From an uncultured Bacilli bacterium (lineage in GTDB: Bacteria > Bacillota_I > Bacilli_A > RF39 > UBA660): DNA of 31,653 nt. Both the position numbers and the translations under genes were made by a program. Of this stretch, positions 1 through 6,346 are shown in pieces (positions within the stretch are counted from its first letter, which is position 1; each line of letters begins with the position of its first letter). A model generated the notes under the pieces. The model saw only the letters and a program-made list of their open reading frames with translations. It was not told the origin of the DNA and searched no databases. Location of the stretch: NCBI GenBank assembly GCA_944331885.1, contig CALVJF010000002.1, positions 1 to 31,653 of the forward strand, given 5' to 3'.

Positions 1-1
1 C

Positions 2-622
2 TATGGCTTTGAAATAGTTTTAGATCCATTAAAAGTTGAAGAAATTTATAAAATTTATTCTCAGCTATTGAAAGTTTGCCAATTTTCACAAGGATTAATT
101 AATATTTCTAAAGAATACGATTGTGGTATTCATCTTAATTTTAATCAATATGACATTGCCGACAAGCAAGAAGCTCACAAAAAATTAACTTCATTATTTA
201 TTGCTAATCCTAAGTATTTTGAACAAAATATCTATAAACAATTTAAATTTATTTGGGATTTTGATGAATATTTACAATACCAACATGAAATAGGTGCCAA
301 ATATCTATGGGTTAATTATTTAGATACTAAATTAGTTGAAATACGCAATATTCGTAGTAATTTAACTGCTGAAGAATTAGTAGAGATAATTAAACAAATA
401 TTAGGAGCTATATTCTATGATCGAGAGAATACTGCCACTCAAAAAATAGAAAAGCCTTTAAAAGATTTGTATCAAGAAATAGTAGAACATAATTGCGAAA
501 AAATAGCTCAAGCTTTAGAAAAAGATCAAATGTTAATTTTTGTTAATGATAATGGCAATCTAAATTTAATTAGACCTTCAAAAAAAATTAAAGAATATCT
601 AAATCAAAAAAATAGTGATTAA
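2..622 (+). CDS. Amidoligase-like protein, 5' end outside the window
   Basis: The reading frame is open from the first bases of the window, so the gene begins upstream; the internal TTG at 68 is not a convincing start. The visible ~206 residues begin GFEIVLDPL, followed by CGIHLNF and later KYLWVNY with VEIRNIRSNLTAEEL. This order (G-x-E-I near the start, a G-x-H-x-x pattern, then VN followed by E-x-R) resembles the putative amidoligase family (ATP-grasp-like/COOH-NH2 ligases, Amidoligase_2). Such enzymes are thought to form amide bonds on peptides or cell-wall components. The family call is pattern recognition only and the N-terminal motif region is missing. The gene ends inside a palindromic terminator that it shares with the convergent gene at 633-1547. 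Confidence 0.5.
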   Translation, partial: YGFEIVLDPLKVEEIYKIYSQLLKVCQFSQGLINISKEYDCGIHLNFNQYDIADKQEAHKKLTSLFIANPKYFEQNIYKQFKFIWDFDEYLQYQHEIGAKYLWVNYLDTKLVEIRNIRSNLTAEELVEIIKQILGAIFYDRENTATQKIEKPLKDLYQEIVEHNCEKIAQALEKDQMLIFVNDNGNLNLIRPSKKIKEYLNQKNSD

Positions 623-650
623 TATAAAATTATTAATCACTATTTTTTTT
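611..650. terminator. Bidirectional terminator between convergent genes
   Basis: A perfect 13-bp inverted repeat (611-623 with 632-644) has an 8-nt loop and is followed by a run of eight T on the plus strand. On the minus strand the A-rich tail before 611 gives the matching U-tract. Both stop codons (620-622 and 633-635) lie in the hairpin. Confidence 0.85.
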
Positions 651-1547
651 AGTAAATTTCCATTCCGCTCCAATATCTAAATGTAAAAAATTTTTATCAA
701 TTTCTCTTTCAATAGTTAATAAATCTTTATTGAAAAATCCTAATTTATCTATAATTCTTTTTTTAGCTTTATCCCAATAACATTCTTCTTCATAAATACG
801 TAAAGCATCTAAATTAGAATCGATAGCTAAAACAAAAAATAATATTTTTTCAGACCATCTATTTACTCCTAAAAGCCTGTATTGGAAAAGTAATTGAAAA
901 GCGCTAGCTTGATAAGTAGCATTTTCACCCATTATACTTATCCATTCCATAACTTTTGAATTTATTCTTTGAAAATCTTCACTGCTAATTTCTTCTAATC
1001 CAGTGCCATTATTTCCAACTGTCAATAATTCTTTAGTAAAATCGTTTCTAATATCGCCAATTAATTCATGATTTTTTAAGAATTTATCAAAATATTTTTT
1101 TTCATATATAAGTAATTTTCCGTCGAAAAATCCTAATGCATTTCTTACTTTTTTTCTATACATGTTAAGCTGCATTGCTCGAATAGTATTTTTCTTTTTT
1201 TTGACTTCTTCGTCTTCTTCACTTTCAATTTCTGATATTGGCATAATTTCACTATTTAAAAAAAGTCGGTAATGCTCAATATTTGGATCAACAGTTTTAA
1301 TTAAAAATAAAATTCTTTCATCAAAACTTTTTAATAAAAATGAAGCTTGCGTCGAGCCTAAAAAAGTTAACGCTTTTATATAAAGATCTAATCTTTGATT
1401 AGATTCAATACTAATCCCGAAATTGTCTCTAAATCTCTGGCTGTTAGTATCTAAAAAGTCTATGGTATCATCATCAATACTTCTAAAATTAGTAAATTGT
1501 TTACCACGTGAATATAATTTTCCTTTTAATATTTCTAAATTTGCCAT
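633..1547 (-). CDS. Unknown protein with an internal duplication
   Basis: I do not recognise this 304-residue protein. It is soluble (no signal peptide or membrane segment) and mostly helical in composition. Residues ~67-158 and ~214-289 look like two copies of one unit: ERILFLIKTVDPN...VRNALGFFDGKLL against EKILFFVLAIDSN...IDKLGFFNKDLL. The first copy carries a charged insert (residues ~106-120, acidic then four Lys). The start is supported by a GGGGGA ribosome binding site just upstream of the ATG at 1547. It is convergent with the amidoligase-like gene and divergent from tgt. Its function is unknown. Confidence 0.7.
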   Translation of the reverse strand: MANLEILKGKLYSRGKQFTNFRSIDDDTIDFLDTNSQRFRDNFGISIESNQRLDLYIKALTFLGSTQASFLLKSFDERILFLIKTVDPNIEHYRLFLNSEIMPISEIESEEDEEVKKKKNTIRAMQLNMYRKKVRNALGFFDGKLLIYEKKYFDKFLKNHELIGDIRNDFTKELLTVGNNGTGLEEISSEDFQRINSKVMEWISIMGENATYQASAFQLLFQYRLLGVNRWSEKILFFVLAIDSNLDALRIYEEECYWDKAKKRIIDKLGFFNKDLLTIEREIDKNFLHLDIGAEWKFTKKNSD

Positions 1548-1600
1548 AAAATCCCCCTTTTTGTAACCACTATTATATTCTTTTTTTAAAAAAAATCAAG

Positions 1601-1629
1601 TTTTCATTTAAAAGTTACTATGTTATAAT
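1601..1629 (+). promoter_or_regulatory. Promoter of tgt
   Basis: TTTTCA at 1601-1606, a 17-bp spacer, then TATAAT at 1624-1629 preceded by TG at 1621-1622 (an extended -10). The predicted transcript starts near 1635, leaving a short leader with an AAAGGAG-like site before the ATG at 1653. Confidence 0.75.
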
Positions 1630-1652
1630 TTGAAAGGAAAAGGAGTTAAGTT

Positions 1653-2780
1653 ATGAAAATTAAATATACATTAATTCATGAAGAAAAAGATACAAAAGCC
1701 CGATTAGGGAAAATAGAAACAAATTATGGAACTTATGAAACTCCAATGTTTATGCCAGTAGGAACAGCTGCTACTGTTAAAACACTATCAGTTGAAGAAT
1801 TAAAAGCAATTCATGCGGGAATTATTTTATCTAATACTTATCACTTGTGGTTAAGACCAGGAGAGGACATAATTGATCAAGCGGGTGGATTGCATAAGTT
1901 TATGAATTGGAATGGACCAATATTGACTGATAGTGGCGGTTATCAAGTTTTTAGCCTTGCTAAACCCAAGGATATATCAGAAGAAGGTGTCAAGTTTAAA
2001 AGCCACTTAAATGGTGACAAATTACTTTTAACTCCCGAAAAATCAATAACTATTCAAAATAAACTAGATAGTGATATTGCCATGAGTTTTGATGAATGCA
2101 TAGGATGGCCTGCTACTTATGAATACGTTAAACAAAGTGTTGAGCGAACTATTCGTTGGGCTGAACGTGGTAAAAAAGTTCATTGTAACCCTCGTCAATC
2201 ATTATTCGGAATTGTTCAAGGCGGCGAATACGAAGATTTACGTAGACATTGCGTTGAAGAACTAGTAAAGATGAATTTTGATGGCTATTCTATCGGAGGA
2301 ACATCAGTTGGTGAAGACAAGCCGACTATGTATAAAATGGTTTCTTATTCGACTAAATATTTACCCAAAGACAAAGTCAGATACTTAATGGGAGTAGGGG
2401 ACCCTATCGACATTGTTGAAAATGTTATTCGTGGCATTGATATATTTGATTGCGTTAGTCCAACAAGATTAGCTCGTCACGGTCACGCTTTAACTAAATA
2501 TGGCAAAATAAACATCAAAAACGCCAAGTATAAAGCTGATTTTACCCATTTAAGTTCTGAATGCGATTGTTATACTTGTCAAAATTATACTAAAGCTTAT
2601 ATCCGTCATTTGATAGTCGCCAATGAAACATTAGGACAACGCCTACTATCTATTCATAATATTCGTTATTTAATTCATTTAACGGAAGAATTAAGAGAAG
2701 CAATCAAACAAGATAGACTCCTTGCTTATCGCGAAGAATTTATCCGCAATTATTATGGTGAAAATTATGTTCAAAAGTAA
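1653..2780 (+). CDS. tgt: Queuine/preQ1 tRNA-ribosyltransferase
   Basis: This enzyme exchanges the wobble guanine of GUN-anticodon tRNAs for preQ1, the committed step of queuosine installation. At 375 residues it has normal bacterial length. Visible hallmarks are DSGGYQVF (residues 93-100), QSLFGIVQGG, the YLMGVGDP segment, the catalytic-Asp region IDIFDCVSPTR and the zinc site CDCYTC followed by a downstream His. It has its own promoter and a purine-rich ribosome binding site. The next gene starts inside its last codons, so the two are probably translationally coupled. In B. subtilis tgt heads the same yrb neighbourhood; queA, usually upstream, is not in this window. Confidence 0.97.
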   Translation: MKIKYTLIHEEKDTKARLGKIETNYGTYETPMFMPVGTAATVKTLSVEELKAIHAGIILSNTYHLWLRPGEDIIDQAGGLHKFMNWNGPILTDSGGYQVFSLAKPKDISEEGVKFKSHLNGDKLLLTPEKSITIQNKLDSDIAMSFDECIGWPATYEYVKQSVERTIRWAERGKKVHCNPRQSLFGIVQGGEYEDLRRHCVEELVKMNFDGYSIGGTSVGEDKPTMYKMVSYSTKYLPKDKVRYLMGVGDPIDIVENVIRGIDIFDCVSPTRLARHGHALTKYGKINIKNAKYKADFTHLSSECDCYTCQNYTKAYIRHLIVANETLGQRLLSIHNIRYLIHLTEELREAIKQDRLLAYREEFIRNYYGENYVQK

Positions 2781-3078
2781 TAAGTTTATTATTCTCGCTA
2801 CTTTAAGTATTTTAATTATAGTAATAATAATTGAAACAATTGTAATCGTTCGTCAAGAACATAACGATAAGCAGTTACTAGTAATGACTAAAGAAATAGA
2901 AGAAGCAGCGCTACGCTGCTACAATGAAAAAGCATGTCTTAATACCAAAATTTATTTAAAGGAATTATACAGTAAAAAGTATTTAGAAAAAATATATAAT
3001 CCTGTTAATAAGGAATATCTTAATGAAAATTCATATATTATAATAACTGATAATAAAGCCCAACTAACAATAGTTTAG
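2767..3078 (+). CDS. Small pilin-like membrane-anchored protein
   Basis: The protein has 103 residues if it starts at the ATG at 2767, which has GGTGAAA eight bases upstream and overlaps the end of tgt by 14 bp. The in-frame codon at 2722 lacks such a site. Residues ~6-28 form one hydrophobic helix. A short soluble part follows with two Cys (ALRCYNEKAC) and the pattern ...YLKELYSKKYLEKIYNPVNKEYLNENSYIII, which resembles the C-terminal part of type IV pilin/pseudopilin-like proteins. No prepilin peptidase motif is visible. In Bacillus the gene after tgt is yajC; this is not recognisably YajC. The last codons form the left arm of the terminator. Confidence 0.7.
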   Translation: MFKSNKFIILATLSILIIVIIIETIVIVRQEHNDKQLLVMTKEIEEAALRCYNEKACLNTKIYLKELYSKKYLEKIYNPVNKEYLNENSYIIITDNKAQLTIV

Positions 3079-3086
3079 GGCTTTTT
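3055..3086. terminator. Bidirectional terminator overlapping both coding ends
   Basis: AAAGCCC (3055-3061) pairs with GGGCTTT (3078-3084), extended by AACTA (3062-3066) with TAGTT (3071-3075), followed by a T run. The left arm is coding for the plus gene and the right arm for the minus gene; the two genes overlap by 4 bp. Confidence 0.8.
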
Positions 3087-3440
3087 CTTATTTACTCCTA
3101 CAATAGCACCACCAGTAGTAATTAAAATAATTAAGACATAATATAATAATTGAGATATTGAAAAGGCAAATCCAAACAATAACCAGCTTAACAAGATCAT
3201 TACTAAAATATTTAAGCCAGCAAATTTAATACCAGCTAAAAAACCTTTATCCTCAGTTTTTTCTCCAATTCTTAATCCCCATATCAAGAATAAAACTCCC
3301 ATTATTACAAATAATATTATAGTAATTATCTTAGAATCCAAAGAACTAAACCAACTTAAACAATTAACAAAAAAAGCAATAATTAATATTTCACTCCAAA
3401 AAAATCCTTCATTTTTCAATAAAGCTTTCCAATTTTTCAT
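3075..3440 (-). CDS. YrzE-like (TIGR04086 family) membrane protein
   Basis: A 121-residue integral membrane protein with four predicted membrane helices, separated in the middle by a charged turn (RIGEKTEDKGF). Size, topology and position between the tgt end and a DUF421 gene match the small YrzE/TIGR04086 membrane proteins of Bacilli, whose molecular role is unknown. The start is supported by an AGGTGATTTT site before the ATG at 3440. It is divergent from the DUF421 gene across a 75-bp AT-rich gap that carries near mirror-image AGGTGATT sites for both genes. The family call rests on topology and synteny more than on specific residues. Confidence 0.65.
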   Translation of the reverse strand: MKNWKALLKNEGFFWSEILIIAFFVNCLSWFSSLDSKIITIILFVIMGVLFLIWGLRIGEKTEDKGFLAGIKFAGLNILVMILLSWLLFGFAFSISQLLYYVLIILITTGGAIVGVNKKKP

Positions 3441-3515
3441 AAAATCACCTATTAAAATATATTATTATGATTAAAATAATATGAACTAACCCATAATTAA
3501 AACAGGTGATTATAA

Positions 3516-4166
3516 ATGGAAATATTAACTGTCTTAATTAGAACAATATTCTTTTACTTTTTTATTACTTTAGCTTATCGTATAATGGGCAAACGCGAAA
3601 TAGGTCAATTAGGAATAATTGATTTAATAGTATCTATCTTAATAGCTGAATTAGTAGCAATCAGTATTGAAAATATTAATGATTCAATATTTAATACAAT
3701 TTTGCCAATAGTTTCTCTAGTCATTATAGAGTTACTATTAGCTTATGCATCTATTAAATCGAAAAAACTTCGTTATTTTCTTACTGGCAAACCCTCCTTA
3801 ATTATTAATAAAGGGCAAATTAATTATAAAGAGATGATTCGCCAAAGGTATAGCTTAGATGACTTACTTTTAGAATTACGTCAAAAAGGAATTAAATCCA
3901 TCTCACAAGTTGAATATGCATTACTTGAATCCAATGGTAAATTATCAATATTTAAGTATAACCCATTAAAAATTCCAAGTAATTATCCATTGCCTTTAAT
4001 TATAGATGGCGAAATTCAAAAGAGCACTTTAAAAGAGATAAAGAGAAGTGAAAATTGGCTCAAAAAACATTTAAAACAAAATAACATAATTCTAGAGAAA
4101 GTATTTTATGCTTTCTATAAAAGTGGCAAAGTATTTTTAATTCAGCAAAAAGATTTAATTATTTAA
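3516..4166 (+). CDS. DUF421 membrane protein, YrbG/YetF-like
   Basis: The 216 residues consist of three N-terminal membrane helices (to about residue 83) and a cytoplasmic C-terminal domain. The first loop carries YRIMGKREIGQLGIIDLIVSIL, typical of the YdfR/YetF/YrbG (DUF421) family. Later segments GKPSLIINKGQINYKEM and LDDLLLELRQKGI with SISQVEYALLESNGKLSI are the conserved C-terminal core. The biochemical function is not established; members are linked to spore or stress envelope phenotypes in Bacillus. Position between YrzE-like and SpoVB-like genes matches yrbG of B. subtilis. An AGGTGATTATAA site precedes the ATG. Confidence 0.88.
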   Translation: MEILTVLIRTIFFYFFITLAYRIMGKREIGQLGIIDLIVSILIAELVAISIENINDSIFNTILPIVSLVIIELLLAYASIKSKKLRYFLTGKPSLIINKGQINYKEMIRQRYSLDDLLLELRQKGIKSISQVEYALLESNGKLSIFKYNPLKIPSNYPLPLIIDGEIQKSTLKEIKRSENWLKKHLKQNNIILEKVFYAFYKSGKVFLIQQKDLII

Positions 4167-4198
4167 TTTTCTATGCTAAAATATAATTGGTGATAAAA

Positions 4199-4705
4199 AT
4201 GAATGTAGAAGAATGCATAAGTAAAAGAAAAAGTATTCGTACCTATAAGCCTGAAAAAATTTCGCAAGAATTGCTAGAGAAAATTTTACAGGCCGGTATC
4301 TTAAGTCCTAGCGCTAAAAACCAACAGCCTTGGAAATATATTGTTGTTAGTGAAGAAATAAAAAATCAGATTGCCGAAGAACTAACAAAAAATATAGGCC
4401 ATCCCAATCCAACTTCTAGGGCAATTAGTGAATGTTCACATTTAATATTGGTATACAATACCCAAGAAGAATATTTTTCCCATATGAGTATAGGAGCCTC
4501 TATCGAAAATATGCTCTTGACAGCTACTTCATATGGCTTGGGATCTTTATGGATAGGCTATATTCGTAAAATAACAGATTACGTAAATTCTTTGACTAAC
4601 GAAGAAAACGAATTAATAAGTGCTATTGCTTTAGGCTATCCTAACGAAGAACCACCAGCTAGACCACGTAAAGATTTCTCTGAAGTTGTAAGTTATCTTA
4701 AATAA
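4199..4705 (+). CDS. Nitroreductase-family FMN flavoprotein
   Basis: 168 residues starting at the ATG at 4199, chosen because GGTGAT lies five bases upstream; the in-frame TTG at 4187 would include that site. The family signature is clear: ISKRKSIRTYKPEKIS near the N-terminus (phosphate/FMN binding), LSPSAKNQQPWKY, then ENMLLTATSYGLGSLWIG and ALGYPNEEPPARPRK. Such proteins use NAD(P)H and FMN to reduce nitro, quinone or other acceptors; the physiological substrate cannot be read from sequence. It is inserted between the yrbG-like and spoVB-like genes, where Bacillus has no such gene. Its end overlaps the convergent flippase gene by 8 bp. Confidence 0.9.
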   Translation: MNVEECISKRKSIRTYKPEKISQELLEKILQAGILSPSAKNQQPWKYIVVSEEIKNQIAEELTKNIGHPNPTSRAISECSHLILVYNTQEEYFSHMSIGASIENMLLTATSYGLGSLWIGYIRKITDYVNSLTNEENELISAIALGYPNEEPPARPRKDFSEVVSYLK

Positions 4706-4717
4706 GATAACTTTTTA
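4690..4717. terminator. Bidirectional terminator in overlapping coding ends
   Basis: AAGTTATCTTA (4690-4700) is an exact inverted repeat of TAAGATAACTT (4703-4713) and is followed by T-rich sequence. Both stop codons are inside it, so both proteins end with an identical Ser-Tyr-Leu plus one residue. Confidence 0.8.
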
Positions 4718-5990
4718 ATTTGGCAAAACTATTTAGAACAACATAAAAAATATTAATAATTTCCGCATATACAAGAGCCCAAACACCAAATCCCGCAAAT
4801 GCTAATATGCTCATGACCATCAACTTAATAAGAATGCCATTAACACTAATTTTTGTTGCTAATTTAACTTTGTCAAAAGCAATAAGAGCACTTGTTAAGG
4901 GAGCTTCTAAATAAAATAAAACGAAAAAAAGCGCTAATACTAAAATAAAATCACAACCGCTTTTAGTATCAACCAACAATTGTAATAAACCTTCTCGCCA
5001 CCAGAAAATACTCATCGAGCAAATAACCCCAACAATTCCAGAAAATAATAATCCTTGCCAAACTCTTCGTTTTACCATACTATTATTTCTATCGCTTCTA
5101 AATCTAGTTAATTCCGGTAACAATGATTGTGAAATAGCACCAATAAAGAAAGATGGCATGAGTAATAAAGAGATACTATATGCATTATATGCTCCGTAAT
5201 CCAAAGCAATTTGTTTTTGAGTAAATCCCATAAATAGTAAAATATTTGTTAATATTATGGGCTCCAGAAAATAGCCAATATTACCAATTATTCTTCCCAT
5301 AACTGATGGTATCGAAATATTTAATAAATCATAGCCGATTTCTTTAGAATATGTCATATTTGTAATTTTTATTTCTTTTTTTCGGGGCAAGAAAATCAAA
5401 AAAATAATAATTGACGAAAATTCGCTAGCAACATTTGTTAGTAATAGAAATTTAACCCCTTCTATTAATCCTTTTCGAATAAATGTAGGTAATATAACTA
5501 TTATAAGTCCTAATCTAATTAATTGCTCAACAATATTTGAAATAGCATTAGGTACCATATTTTGTTTACCAAAAAAATATCCTTTTAAAACGCTCGTGAT
5601 GGAAATAAAGGGAAGGGATAAACTAGCAACCTTTATTAAATCTTGTAACCGGGCATCTTTTAATAAATAAGTAGCAACGAATTTACTACCACCAAAACTA
5701 ATTGAAAGTATAATTATATTAACGAAAATTAAAATTAATGTAGCCGAACTCATAATTGCTTTATTACTTTTTTTATTTTCTGCAACTAGCTTACTAACAG
5801 CAAAAGGCATACTCAAAACTGCAAATGTTAAAAGTAAAGAGTAGGTCGGCATTATTAAAGCAAAAAGACTGATTCCCTCTTCACCTATAATTCTAGTATA
5901 AAGGACTTTAATAACCATTCCCATTATTTTGGTTATAAATCCACTAACCATTAAAATAAAAGTTGTTCTAATAAATCTATTATTTCGCAT
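4698..5990 (-). CDS. SpoVB/MurJ-type lipid flippase (MOP superfamily)
   Basis: A 430-residue polytopic membrane protein with about twelve hydrophobic helices. Recognisable motifs are the N-terminal FILMVSGFITKIMGMVIKV, then YTRIIGEEGISLFALIMPTY and SMPFAVSKLVAE, as in SpoVB and other polysaccharide-biosynthesis flippases. It probably moves a lipid-linked precursor such as lipid II across the membrane. It is shorter than B. subtilis SpoVB (about 518 residues), apparently at the C-terminal end. Synteny (yrzE, yrbG, then spoVB) supports the assignment. An AAAGGAG site precedes the ATG. No other sporulation regulators are visible nearby, so a role in spores should not be assumed. Confidence 0.88.
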   Translation of the reverse strand: MRNNRFIRTTFILMVSGFITKIMGMVIKVLYTRIIGEEGISLFALIMPTYSLLLTFAVLSMPFAVSKLVAENKKSNKAIMSSATLILIFVNIIILSISFGGSKFVATYLLKDARLQDLIKVASLSLPFISITSVLKGYFFGKQNMVPNAISNIVEQLIRLGLIIVILPTFIRKGLIEGVKFLLLTNVASEFSSIIIFLIFLPRKKEIKITNMTYSKEIGYDLLNISIPSVMGRIIGNIGYFLEPIILTNILLFMGFTQKQIALDYGAYNAYSISLLLMPSFFIGAISQSLLPELTRFRSDRNNSMVKRRVWQGLLFSGIVGVICSMSIFWWREGLLQLLVDTKSGCDFILVLALFFVLFYLEAPLTSALIAFDKVKLATKISVNGILIKLMVMSILAFAGFGVWALVYAEIINIFYVVLNSFAKLKSYLI

Positions 5991-6000
5991 TTCTTCTCCT

Positions 6001-6028
6001 TTAATTAATACAAAATGTGTTATATAAT
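6001..6028 (+). promoter_or_regulatory. Probable promoter of comN-relA-dtd
   Basis: TTAATT at 6001-6006, a 16-bp spacer and TATAAT at 6023-6028, within the 75-bp divergent gap. The -10 is good; the -35 is weak. Confidence 0.5.
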
Positions 6029-6065
6029 AAATATATGTAGTTTATATTGATTAAAGGTGATTTTT

Positions 6066-6323
6066 ATGAATGAAATTTATTTTAAATCTGTTGCCGAACT
6101 ATACCAACGTCTTTTACCAGCTTTAAAATCTAAAAAGAAAGAATTACATTTTCATAATTTCAAATATATCACCGAACTAGATATTTGGAATTATTTAAAA
6201 GAAACTAAATGGCAAAATCATCAAAATTTAACCTTACATGATATGGTTAATGATATTTTATATGCTGATAATGAAGTATTAGACGAAAAAGTTCGTCAAA
6301 GCATAACTAATCACTATCAATAA
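6066..6323 (+). CDS. comN: ComN-like post-transcriptional regulator
   Basis: 85 residues starting at the ATG at 6066, with AAAGGTGA five bases upstream; the GTG at 6057 lies inside that site. The core ELDIWNYLKETKWQ followed by LTLHDMVNDILYADNEV matches the small ComN/YrzD family. In B. subtilis this protein acts post-transcriptionally on comE mRNA and interacts with DivIVA. It sits between the spoVB homologue and relA, as comN sits next to spoVB and secDF in Bacillus; secDF, recJ and apt are missing here. Whether the competence role is retained is unknown. Only 23 bp separate it from relA, suggesting co-transcription. Confidence 0.78.
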   Translation: MNEIYFKSVAELYQRLLPALKSKKKELHFHNFKYITELDIWNYLKETKWQNHQNLTLHDMVNDILYADNEVLDEKVRQSITNHYQ

Positions 6324-6346
6324 TTACTACTTAAAGGAGCATCATA

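Noticed and set aside
68..70. TTG as the start of the first gene
   Set aside because: The frame continues upstream to the window edge with family-like residues, so this is an internal Leu codon.
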